In this document: positions 23,884 through 34,740 of the stretch, in pieces
How the letters are laid out: every line of letters begins with the position of its first letter
Position numbering within the stretch: position 1 is the stretch's first letter
Origin: Clonostachys chloroleuca
Lineage: Eukaryota > Ascomycota > Sordariomycetes > Hypocreales > Bionectriaceae
Direction: 5' to 3'
DNA: 64,000 bases
NCBI GenBank assembly: GCA_037952775.1
Contig: JBANAY010000003.1
Span: forward strand, 37,014,001-37,078,000
The notes under the pieces: generated by a model
Databases searched by the model: none
What the model was told of the DNA's origin: nothing
What the model saw: only the letters and a program-made list of their open reading frames with translations
Translations under genes and position numbers: made by a program

Positions 23884-26256
23884 ATGGCCGCCGCAGTACC
23901 CCAAGCCTAGCAACAGCATGCTCCTGCTGCTAACAACAACCCACCTGCTCCAACCGTCGAGGATGACGCTATGGACGAGGACAGCGACGACAGCAGCGAC
24001 GACGACAACCATGCTGAAGATATACAGCTCTTGCGAGACCAAGTTAATCAGCTTAATGCGTACCTTGCGGACACTCGCCAAGAGTTAGCTAATGCAACAG
24101 CCCTCATGGCGCAGCAAGCCGCTATGCATACCAACCTCCAGGCTCAAGCTGCAACCGCCGTTCAAGGAAGAGAGCCAGGGCAACTGCTCAAGCCACCACC
24201 ACCCGAGATATTCAATAGAATATAAGACCAACTCCAAGGATTCATAACTCAACTCCAAGTATACTTCAACTACTTTCCCGTCACCCTTGGAACAGATGAG
24301 AGGAAAGTTACGTACGCCCACTCACGACTCAAGGGAGGCGTACTTAACTAGTTTGAACCCGTTATAAGGGAATACCTCAGCGGACGAGGGAATCAACGAA
24401 CCATCAACATCATGACAAGCTTCGACTACTTTGTAGAAGTTCTTCAGCAAACCTTCAGAATCCAGGATAAGAAGCGCAAGGCAGAACACGAAATCAACCT
24501 GCTCTCTCAGAAAGGATCATACACAACCTTCAGCACTAGGTACCTCCAGCTTTTGGCTAAAACTGGATAGGACGAAGGACAGGCCATATCTCATTACTTC
24601 AACAGGCTAAAGGAAGAAGTATAAAAAGAACTCTACAAGGAAGACCGGCCAGCAAGCATTCACAAGTATGTGACTATGGCCATAAGAATCGATAACCGGC
24701 AGTACCAGTGGCGAACTCGCAACAAAAAGACAAACTACTTTGCTAACACTGGGAAACCACGACAACAACGCACCACAGCCTCTGGGACACACGCAGGACC
24801 CATAGAGCTAGGAGCTGTGGAGAAACGCAAATGCTACAACTGCAACAAGGTTGGACATATTTCACCCCAATATCCAGAACCTAAGAAAGACAAGAAGAAA
24901 GATTAGAAACCTGCCAAGGACGGCAAGAAGCAATTAGGAGCAATTAGGAAAACCGATACCAAAGTTTTAGGAATAATGCACAAAATCAAAGAAACTCCTA
25001 CAACTATTATGATTCCTAAGTATCCTCTAAGGGATGCACCCATTTTTCAAGAAGTACTGGAACCTGAGGAACGCGCAAAACTCAGCGTGGCCAGGAAACG
25101 ATAAGAAGAAATCCAACAGATCTTCTAAGAACTTAAGGAAAAGCTTGAACGAGGGGAACCAGTCCTAGGATTTAGACCACCCACTAAGTACGAATACATG
25201 TTCTGTTATGCCAACGGAGTCATTCCACGAGATTCCACCGAAAAAGAACAATACTAGCAGACAAGGATAGAAATCGAAGCCGAATACAGCGAACTCCACG
25301 TATACCATCAAGAAAAGATGTGGGAACAATATCCAGACATATCAGAAGAACTGGTTATTTTTAGAAACAACACCATCAGCGCCATACAGCTCGGTAACAG
25401 CGCATATGAGATACCGACCTGCATGAAGACAACATAGACGTATGACCACCCTCTGGAATCATGGATGACCTGCTACAACAATTAATACCGAGTATATTAG
25501 ACAGAGAAGGCCAAGAACGATTTCTTTCCATGCCCTAACGGAAGGATACCCGACAAATACACCGCAGAACAAACACAACAATTCACATACCGATAACAGG
25601 GTACAAAGTAATACGCCATCTTTGAGGAAGACTTGGAAGAATACCCTAAAGAATACACCTACGGCGAACTACCAGCCGAATTATATCCTAAGCCAAGGTA
25701 TAAAGTTCACAAAAAGGCCAAAATCGAATTATGGCATAAGAACAGGGACCTCGAAGATTAAGCAACAGCTGAATATAACAGTCGAATCGAATGATGCCGC
25801 AACTGGAAGTGCAGGAACCACTTGGAAGCTAAAACGATAGCACTAGAACTGGCTAAGTACGGTGACGATGATATAAACCCTGCTAAAATACACCTTTAGC
25901 AGTATCAACTGTGGGAAGAAGAAATAAGGCAATACCGCGAACAAGGCGTACCATCTCCAACGGATAGCGGAGAAAGCAGCGATACAGAGGAATAAGAAAT
26001 CACCTCCACCGATGAAAAAGAATAGGATAAAGCCCACTCTGACAATAGGATACCTATGCTAATCAACGAATTGAACAATTAGAAAAAGAAATACGAATAA
26101 TTTATCCCTGGTTCCGCAGATAAACCAAGAACCCTTATGGATATCCTAAAATAGGTACCCAAGAACAAAGAAGAGCGAGAACAGCTCGAACAACAAGTCA
26201 ACCAGGCAAAAAACAACACGAACTGTCTGTAACGGGGCTACAGCGCGGTAAAATGA
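23884..26256 (+). pseudogene. Gypsy gag with zinc knuckle, several in-frame stops
   Basis: The structural protein frame starts at ATG 23884 and stays in one frame to about 26256. It opens with an Ala/Gln-rich and acidic N-terminus, then a capsid-like region (FITQLQVYFNYFPVTLG). A CCHC zinc knuckle begins at 24832, CYNCNKVGHISPQY; its fourth ligand is Tyr (TAT) instead of Cys, so the knuckle is broken. A charged region of about 430 codons follows, unusually long for a segment beyond the knuckle. Stops replace Trp or Gln at several places, for example GGVLN-stop-FEP. Pol continues in a different frame that overlaps the end of gag, so expression would need frameshifting. Confidence 0.8.
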
Positions 26257-29200
26257 TATTGAATCAGAAGACCCTAGGAGCTATTGAGGGAGGAAATTCG
26301 ATCAATATTATTACAGATATTGAGATCGAGAGATACCAGCTCACAGTATGGATAGACTGTGGAGCATTATGCAATTACATCTTACTAGCGGTGATTAACC
26401 GACTCCGCTTACTATAGAGGACGAAGAAAAAGTCCTATGATATTATAACTCCGGACAGAACGTTATTTAAGTATAATAACGGAATCATCGACTCTAAGAC
26501 CGATCACCTTATAACCGAGATCCAAGGAAAGAAATTTGATATTATATACGACTTAGTACTATTAAATTCCTATAACATTATATTAGGATTACCATAGCTA
26601 CGAGATACGAACCCACTGATAGACTGGTTCACCGGCCGTATAGAGTGGAGGGACACTCTTATAAACCTATATCAGGATTAACAGAAATCGAAATTTCATC
26701 AGACGTTAGAAGAATATAACAATTCCTTAACGACTAAAAGCACCACTATAAAAAACCAAGATAACGACTCATAATAACAAGTGGATGCAGTAGTTACAGC
26801 CTTAACAGCACTACAACCTAGTACACCAAAGAATCTATCCCGCTAAGAATTATAACGAACAAAACAAATCTTGGGCCAGATACAAAAATTAGAACAACCC
26901 CCAGAAATAGATTTCATCGATTAGACACACATAACAAATCAACAAAAACACAACTATAACGTTAAGTTCAATCTATAGTACAAACAAGCAAGAAAGGAAC
27001 AACTACAAAAAGATAAAGAGGAATACCTCAAAAGGGGAAGACTGGACTATATCCCGAAGGAGTACCGGAAATACGACAAGCTATTCAAGGAGACCCTAGA
27101 AACCGGACTACTATAATACAGCTAATAGGATTACGAAATCTCTATTATTAACGGAGGAGAACCAGCCTTCTACAAACTCTATAACCTCACGGAACCTCAG
27201 TTACAAACACTCCGCGAATATATTAATAATATATTAGCAAAAGGCTATATACAGTTATCAACTTTATCTACAGGATACCCTGTAATATTCGTACCAAAAA
27301 AGAATAGTAAACTCCGTTTAGTTATTAACTATCGCCAACTAAATAAGATCACGTGCAAAGACAGGACACCCTTACCGCTGATTACAGAACTCAGAGACCG
27401 GTTACAGGGCAAACAGTAGTTTACTGTACTAGATCTGAAGAGAGCTTATAACTTAATACGAATAAAAGAAGGAGATGAATGGAAAATAGTATTCAGAACG
27501 AAGTTTAGCTTATACGAGTACCTTGTTATGCCCTTCGGACTAATAAATACACCTGCAACATTCCAACGAATGATCAATCAAGTACTCCGGGAGTATCTTG
27601 ACATCTTCGTGGTTATATATCTCGACAATATTTTAATATTCTCAGATAATCTGGATACGTATAAGGAATATATGCACAAGGTCTTAAAGAAACTAGAAGA
27701 TACAAATCTCCTAGTGGAACCTGAGAAAAGTCAGTTTTATATTAAGGAAGTTAACTTCCTAGGACACACTATTTAACCCAATAAAATACGAATAGAGAAA
27801 AGCAAAATCGCCGTAGTTTCCGAATAGGAGGAACCAACAAACATCAAAGAAGTACAAGCCTTCCTCGGATTTACCAATTACTACCGACGATTTATCAAAA
27901 ACTACAGAAAGATCGCCGCGCCACTACACGATCTAACGAAGAAAGAAAAGGAATTTCGATGGAACTTGAAACATCAACAAGCATTCACCGATATCAAACT
28001 CTGTATAACCAACGAACCTGTACTATAGATATTCGACCCAAATAAGGAAGTAGAACTTGAAACCGACGCTTCAGACTTTGCGATTAGCGCACAAATTAGC
28101 CAAAGAGATAACAAAGGTAGACTACACCCTGTAGCGTTCTACTCGAAAAAGCTACACGGCGCAGAACTCAACTACCCTATCTATAACAAGGAATTTATAG
28201 CTATCATACGCGCATTCGAAGAGTTCGAATACTACTGCCTGGGAATATAATATAAGGTCAAGGTATACACGGACTATAAGAATATTCAGTACTTCGCCAC
28301 AACTTAACAACTCAATGGACGATAAATACGCTACGCTGAATACTTATCTAAGTTCAACTATAAGATCATACATCGGAAAGGATCGGAAAACGGAAGAGCT
28401 GACGCTCTCAGCCGAAAACCTGAATATGAATAAGTAGTCCCTAAAACAAACGGACAACTGTTCACTACAAACAACAAGGGACACTTAGTGCAGAAAACCT
28501 TAGGCGCTATACTAAAGGAGACAGCACACGCTAAAATCCAGATGGAAGCCACGCCAGACATAAAAGCACTACAACAAGACGCAAGAATAGCACTCATCAA
28601 GGAAATCCATAAGCACCCGCTCTCAGAACATCAAGGAGTCAAGAAGACATTCGACAGGATAAGACAATATCATAATTACCCTGGTCTGCGAAAAGATATA
28701 CAAACTGTAGTTTCAGAATATAACACTTGCGCACGAATTAAATCCGCAAGATACAAACCATACAGGGAACTTAAGCCAGTTACAGTACCAGAACGACCAT
28801 AGCAATCGATATCCTTCGACCATATTGTCAAGTTACCATTATCAACAGAACCTATAACAGGAGTACAGTACGACAGTATCCTAGTCATTATCGACAGACT
28901 TACGAAGTATAGGCATTTCATTCCATACAAGGAAGCAAGTTCTGCAGAAGACCTTACATATCAATTCCTACAATATGTGGTTAGTCACCACGGATTACCT
29001 GAAGAGATAATCTCAGACAGAGGAACAACTTTTACCTCTAAATTTTAACAATCACTTATAGCACAAATAGGTACCAAGCATAAGCTTTCAACAGCTTACC
29101 ACCCCCAGAGCAATAGACAAACGGAACATTTAAACCAAACATTGGAACAATACTTACGAGCATACGTCAATTATAAACAAGACAATTGGGTACAACTGTT

Positions 29201-29900
29201 ACCTACAGTACAGATTGCATACAACAGCTCAGTACAAGAATCTACCCAGCTCACGCCTATATATACAAACTATAGCTACAAACCAGAATTCCAGAACCAG
29301 CAAACGCTCGATAGACCGGATACACCCGCCGCTATACTCACGAAGGAAACATTACACTTATTACACACAGAAATAAAGACAGAATTAGAATTCATCTAAG
29401 AAAGAATAAAGAAATACTACGATAAAACAAGATTAAAGGGACCAATCTTGAAGGAGGGAGACAAAGTCTACCTACTCCGCAAAAACATCACAACAACACG
29501 ACCAAGTAACAAATTGGATTACAAAAAACTCGGACCATTCAAAATCAAGAATAAAAAATCAGACACCAACTACGAACTATCACTACCGGATACAATATAC
29601 ATCCACCCAGTTTTTTATATCTTATTACTCGAAAAAGCACCAGAAAATGCTCCAGATCAAGACCATCCGATTGAGGTCTATAAAGAAGAATACGAGCCAG
29701 AAAAAATACTAAAGAAAGAAGCCAGAAATAGACAAACATTCTACTTCATCAAATGGAAAGGATATACCGACAAAGACAACACCTGGGAACCCGCTAAGCA
29801 CCTGAAGAACTGCCAGAAGCTTATCCGATAGTTCCACCAGCAACATCGGGGAAAAAGGAAGGATCGGAAAAGTCAGGAAGAATCGAAGTCCAATCAATAA
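26223..29900 (+). pseudogene. Gypsy pol: protease, RT, RNase H, integrase, chromodomain; inactivated
   Basis: One frame throughout. The protease has VWIDCGALCNYI near 26350. The reverse transcriptase runs from about 27180 to 27780 with RLVINYRQLNK, MPFGLINTPATFQ and the active-site box YLDN at 27618-27629, where the second catalytic Asp is Asn. RNase H starts near 28040 ([10 protein letters not shown]). The integrase has the HHCC region near 28600-28740, where EYNTCARIK has lost the first Cys to Tyr, and the core with IISDRGTTF and the AYHPQS/QTEHLNQTLEQYL segment. A chromodomain follows at about 29690-29830 (FYFIKWKGYTDKDNTWEP). Stops within the frame sit at Trp, Gln or Arg positions. RT and integrase each lack a catalytic or metal-binding residue, so the copy cannot move by itself. 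Confidence 0.9.
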
Positions 29901-30401
29901 TCCCCACGGCACCGAGGGACTGCGCTATACCAACAGCCTGTTGCTCCTCCAAAATCGCCTCCTCCTGAGTACGAATACTATCCTGTTCATCCAGATCACG
30001 TACCCCACGACGAAACAAACACTGGGATTTCTCCCGAGCCACCTGACGCTGACGACGAAGGCGAGAAACCTTCGCCAAAGCCTCCTGGAGAGCTAGCTCA
30101 GACGAAGCCAATTCATTCTCCAAACGCCGCTCTTCAGCAACCGAACGTTTCACTACACGCAAATCAGTAGGAATCAGAAATACAAGGAATAAAATCACGC
30201 ACGCTGAGACACCACCTCGACACCATCACAAGATCAACCCAGCTTTACGCACTCCCTACAGCGAGAAGAAGCTTCAATCATACGACACACCTTCTTACGC
30301 TTAAAACAATTTGAGCAAGGCATAGTTTCGACGCCTGTCTCTTCGATTAGGGACGCAAGATACTTATGCTACTGCGATTTCTTGGACAAAGACTGCGACA
30401 T
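29821..30401 (-). pseudogene. Antisense gene in the gypsy element: Zn2Cys6-like cluster plus coiled coil
   Basis: Opposite to the 3' end of pol, a spliced gene can be read: ATG at 30401, exon 1 to 30203, intron 30202-30153 (50 nt, GTGCGT...GTGTAG), exon 2 to TAA at 29821, 176 codons in one frame. Exon 1 encodes cysteines at 29, 32, 39, 48, 51 and 58, spaced C-x2-C-x6-C-x8-C-x2-C-x6-C, the spacing of the fungal binuclear zinc cluster, with the basic stretch FKRKKVC. Exon 2 encodes a Leu/Glu/Arg-rich probable coiled coil (LENELASSELALQEALAKV, then RRQRQ). Two in-frame stops, codon 11 (TAG) and codon 56 (TGA, in the place of an Arg CGA before SCDG), fit C-to-T mutation. Similar Cys-cluster/coiled-coil proteins are, as I recall, common hypothetical proteins in fungal genomes. 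The function is unknown; a regulator or nucleic-acid-binding protein of the element is inference. Confidence 0.7.
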
Positions 30402-30484
30402 GGTCAGCGATACGCAGAATAATTGAGGACGAAGAAATTACATACTAAGTATTAGCTGCGAAAACTGGTCTTAAGGACAAAACC

Positions 30485-30502
30485 AACGGGGAGGGAGCAA
30501 CA
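30485..30502 (+). other. Polypurine tract of the gypsy element
   Basis: AACGGGGAGGGAGCAACA lies immediately before the 3' LTR, the position and composition of the plus-strand primer of LTR retrotransposons. Confidence 0.75.
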
Positions 30503-30877
30503 TGTTACGAACAAAGCATATACCTACCGCATCACGTGGCATACCCCACTTTTCTCACCAGTAGGAGATAGATCACTCCGGATCGTCAGTGAGCTTGAAC
30601 AATCCTCAGCCAAACTCACTCTGGATCACCAGTGAGCTATCGTAAGCCCCTAGTATATATATACATTCATTTCACTAGATAGAACACTCTTTCAGATAAT
30701 TATTAATAATATCATCTACGCATCTATTGTTACTAGCTCCACAATACTCGTACATTGACAGTGACTCGCATTGCACAGCCTAAGACAACCTGATCGCGCC
30801 ACTCAGAACAACACTCTGATTGGTTCAACCCGACCTACCCTAGACCCCCGTCCAGTGTAAGTCAACCAACCGTCACA
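30503..30877 (+). repeat. Gypsy 3' LTR (375 bp)
   Basis: Same length as the 5' LTR, from TGTTACGAACAAAG to CAACCGTCACA. It differs from the 5' LTR at about 20 places, all C/T or A/G exchanges in both directions. It includes both 22-bp internal repeats. Confidence 0.93.
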
Positions 30878-31694
30878 TTAAGATATATACAGATTATAAG
30901 AATATTCAGTATTTCGCTATAATATAATAACTTAATAGAAGATAAATATACTATACTGAATACTTATTAAAATTTAACTATAAAATTATATATTGAAAAG
31001 AATCAGAAAACAGATAAACTAATACTCTTAGCTATAAACCTGAATATAAATAAATAATTCTAAAAACTAATAGATAACTATTTTTAATAAATAATAAAGG
31101 ATATTTAGTATAATAAACTTTAGGTACTATACTAAAAGAAACAGTATATACTAAAGTCCAGATAGAAGCTATACTAAATATAAAAATATTATAATAAGAT
31201 ATAAGAGTAGTACTTATTAAAGAAATTTATAAGTACCTGTTCTCAGGATATTAAGGAGTTAAGAAAATATTTAATAGAATAAAATAATATTATAACTACC
31301 CTGGTCTATAAAAAGATATATAAACTATAGTTTTAGAATATAATACTTATATATAGAGTAAATCTATAAGATATAAACTATATAGAGAACTTAAACTAGT
31401 TTTAGTACTAGAATAACTATAGTAATTAATATCCTTTAACTATATTATTAAGCTACTATTATTAATAGAACCTATAATAGGAGTATAATATAATAGTATC
31501 TTAGTTATTATTAATAGATTTATAAAGTATAGATATTTTATTCTATATAAGGAAGCAAGCTCTATAAAAGACCTTATATACTAATTCCTATAATATATAG
31601 TTAGTTACTATAGACTATCTAAAGAGATAATCTTAGATAGAGGAATAACTTTTACCTTTAAATTTTAGTAATTACTTATAGTATAAATAGGTAC
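30878..31694 (+). mobile_element. Second, heavily RIP-mutated gypsy fragment (RNase H to integrase)
   Basis: Aligns base by base with 28260-29075 of the neighbouring gypsy element (for example ATTATAAGAATATTCAGTA against ACTATAAGAATATTCAGTA) but with most C and G converted to T and A. It begins directly after the 3' LTR and stops where LTR copy 3 is inserted, at the sequence ATAGGTAC. It shows how far RIP can go in this genome compared with the mildly affected full-length copy next to it. Confidence 0.88.
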
Positions 31695-32558
31695 TATTGA
31701 AATTACAGTGGCCTACAAGGTGTATTAGGCCTTGAGACCGCTATAACTAGCAGCAGTGGAAATTTTAGCTTCTAACTTATAGCGAACACTCCTCTATAAC
31801 TTAGTCAAACTTCACACTAGAAAGTCAGTTTATAGTGCATTTTATAGCGCAAAAGGATCTTATTTTGGTGAGAGGAACCGGAAAAATATACCAATTTCTC
31901 TCATAGGTCTACCGACTAAAAACTACTCTAAAACCCGCTACAGCAGCTTCCCGGGCCACTTTTGATTTTCCGCAAAATTCATTACTATAGGAAATCTAAA
32001 AAATCGACTCACAACTACCAAACCATAAGATAGATATATATAACCTTTTTAAGACCCACTTTTATCTGAAAGAGCTAGTTAAGCTGATCAGTTAAGTATA
32101 GATATTAGATATCTTATCTTTAAAGCTGAAAGAGATATTTAAGATCTAAGGTCTAGTCTAGGGTAGGTTGGTTATAGGGTAGCTTGGGTATAGGTTAGGC
32201 TACTAGAAGTTACTCAGATTTTTTCCTGAATTTTCTAGACCCTTATTTAGGCTAATATAGCCTAATAACCTATAAATAACGCTGCTGACGCTCCTAGCCC
32301 TAAAGAGGAACTGGAGCCCGCTAAGCCGTAGCGGTCATAGCGGCCTGTAGCCACTGACCCACAGTGGCTGCAACCGCTATTGGCTCGTGATCGTAGTCGC
32401 TATCGGATAGCGGTCTCAATCGCTATTGGCTAGCTGTTACAGGGGATAGCGATCGCTAACAGTTAGTGGTTGCGACCGCTAGAGGTTAGTGGTTGCAACC
32501 GCTAACTTATAGCGATACGGTCACTAACTTATAGTGGCTATAGTCTCTCAATTCAACA
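31695..32558 (-). mobile_element. LTR copy 3 of the 0.9-kb family, inverted relative to copy 1
   Basis: 864 bp, from TATTGAAATTACAGTGG (the first dinucleotide is TA instead of TG, a G-to-A change) to CTCTCAATTCAACA. It is the reverse complement of copy 1 over its whole length, shorter by exactly 46 bp in the subrepeat cluster. It sits in the RIP-mutated gypsy fragment, but the right flank (CCTAT...) is not the continuation of that fragment and no target duplication is seen, so its right side was deleted or rearranged. Confidence 0.85.
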
Positions 32559-33757
32559 CCTATATAGTATTATATCTAAGGCTGATCCCGATATAACCCT
32601 TCTTTTTATAAGGAGATAAAAAATAAAATTTAGAAAGTTATAATATAGAAACAGGTAGCCAGCCTAAGCCGGGTGCTTAGCAGGAGGTATTAACAGTCCC
32701 GGCCCCGGTCAGCCGATAAATGGTTATTATTCAGCCCCAGTAGTAGGGAAGCAGCTGGCTCCTTCCGCAGATTATCCGGAAAACGGTGTTACTACCGGAA
32801 CGCGAGGGATCCTATCTGCTCTCCGAGCGTTAAGCTAGTAAGGGGCCGATTAGTAGCCGGGTCGGTGACGACCAGCGAATCCCGGCTGTTGTATGTCTTT
32901 TGCCTTTTTGCCTGTTCGTTCCTCAAAGTTCTACTGGTCTGGCTATTATGGCAGTTGACAAGTATGTGGTGGGGAAAGAATACCTACTCATAGTCCAGTA
33001 ACTTAAGAAAGAATTCAATAGGGGACTCCGGCGTTTGGATTTCTATTATTGACAAACAGTTGAGCCACCGACAAGAAGCAGCTGTGATCAATGGCTCCTC
33101 GTCAGCCTCGCGAAACTCTGTACCATTGGACTCACCACGGGAGAGGCATAGTGGACTGATTCCAGAATGCCCGTCGATCCATTTCTCACATCAATCGCTG
33201 ATCCTCCCTCAAGAAGTGGTTAGTGGGGCGTCTACTCAATACTGCTACTACTTTGTGAAACTGCTATCGCTCCACCTTCCTCTGCTGGGTATATAGGCTA
33301 ATTGATATAGATGCTGTTCTGTCAGTAAGATGGCAAAGTTCTATAGGACCGAACAGAATACGACAAAATCGAATGATGGGTTGAGAGGGGAAGATCGACT
33401 TACATCGACCACTTTGTGCCGAGGTCTCGCAGACACCATTGACGCTTACGACGCCGACAAACCACCCATCACATACGGCCGGCCAAGGCTCTCAAACTCT
33501 ACCTAATTTAGCAGAGCGGACGGCGAACTGCCGGAGTTAGATCCACGTAGGTTACATCACCTGTCAACAAGGAAACGGTTATCCAGCTTCCGATTCAGGC
33601 CGCTGCTATGCGACACGCCTTGCTAATAATTGCACCGCTCACATATTGGCATGTATAATATCTCAACATATTTAAGGAATGATATCCGTCTCCCTCCTAT
33701 CTCCAATATCACACCCTTTACCGAACCGATTCCTTCCCAACAATCCGGCTAGCAGTC
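32559..33757. promoter_or_regulatory. Transition from repeat block to unique DNA; upstream region of the esterase gene
   Basis: The first 100 bases are still A+T-rich. The rest has normal composition and no recognisable gene; the open frame 33060-33296 has no family resemblance. Upstream of the esterase there is a TATA-like ATATTTAAG at about 33668-33676, some 85 nt before the ATG. GGCTAA at 33296-33301 and GGCTAG at 33747-33752 resemble the GGCTAA/GGCTRR target of xylanolytic activators of the XlnR/Xyr1 type. Control by such a factor is inference. Confidence 0.35.
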
Positions 33758-34740
33758 ATGTTGCCAATGCTCTCGACTATTGCCACGCTTCTTGTGGGCA
33801 GTTCCTTCACATTTGCCCAAACGCTCCAAGATGTGACCGATTTTGGGCCTGTGTATGAAACAAGTCTTACCATGAAGATCTATGTTCCATCTGAGCTGCC
33901 ATCTAACCCAGCAATCCTTCTTGCGGTTCGTCCTACCCGAATTTCCCTAACTGGCAAGGAGTATCTATACAGTGGCATTGGAAACGCACCCAACTAACTT
34001 ATTCGACGATCTTTGGCCAGTTGCACGGATGTGGTGGCAGCGGTCAACAATACTTCAGCTCAACGAAATACACAGGTCTGGCTGATGCCCACGGTGTCAT
34101 CCTCATCTACCCTTCCACCCCCAAGGACAGCAATTGTTGGGATAACCACAGCAACAAATCTCTTTCGCACGGCGGTCACGGTGATACCGAGGTTCTAATT
34201 AATATGGTCGACTACATCGTCGACGAATACAACGCGGACGCCAACCGGGTTTTTGTCGTTGGTACGAGCTCGGGTTGCATGATGACGAATTCACTCTCAG
34301 CAACATATCCTGATCGCGTCGCAGCTGTTTCTTGTTACTCTGGAGTTGCTGCGGGCTGCCTAGCTGGCCAGAAAGGCTCCAGTCCAATTTCTAGTGATCG
34401 TGAATGCAGTAATGGAAACGTTCAGAAGACTGGTGAGGAGTGGGCCAAGCAGGTTCATGCTATGTACCCAGGATACGACGGGAACTACCCCCGATTTTTG
34501 ACTTGGCATGGCAATGCCGACACCCTTGTGTTCTACCAGAATCTGATCGAGCAGCTGAAGGAGTGGTCGACCATCCAGGGAGTAGAGTTCTCTAAAAATG
34601 AGACTGACACTCCCGAGAAAGGATACACGAAAATGGTGTACGGTGATGGTACAAAGCTGGTTGGCATCTCAGCCGATGGAGTTGGTCATGTCGTTCCCAA
34701 CCATGAAGAGGAGGATTTCAAGTGGTTTGGCCTTATTTGA
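33758..34740 (+). CDS. Secreted CE1 esterase (acetylxylan/feruloyl esterase, PHB-depolymerase type)
   Basis: Extracellular alpha/beta-hydrolase that removes acetyl (or feruloyl) groups from plant hemicellulose. Two exons, 33758-33925 and 34021-34740, joined over a 95-nt intron with a rare GTTCGT donor, a CTAAC branch site and a CAG acceptor; the join gives AILLALHGCGGSG in frame. 295 residues. Residues 1-20 are a signal peptide with hydrophobic core (LSTIATLLVGSSFTFA). HGCGG near residue 58 forms the oxyanion loop. The nucleophile motif GTSSG puts the Ser near residue 139, the Asp in HGNADTLVF near 223 and the His in VGHVVP near 279, a complete catalytic triad. The length fits CE1 enzymes without a cellulose-binding module. 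Unlike the neighbouring block to the left, the gene shows no sign of decay. Confidence 0.92.

Larger units (their letters stand above)
23444..30877 (+). mobile_element. Gypsy retrotransposon (chromovirus), full length, with both LTRs, degenerate
   Basis: A 7.4-kb element with two 375-bp LTRs, gag with a zinc knuckle, and pol ordered protease, reverse transcriptase, RNase H, integrase and C-terminal chromodomain, which defines a chromovirus. The two LTRs differ at about 20 positions, all transitions, and the coding frames carry scattered stops where Trp or Gln is expected, so the element was exposed to RIP but far less than its surroundings. The flanking 5-mers (ATAAC left, TTAAG right) do not match, and left and right flanks derive from different elements (copia relic and a second gypsy fragment). 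The ends were therefore rearranged or recombined after insertion. Confidence 0.92.
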
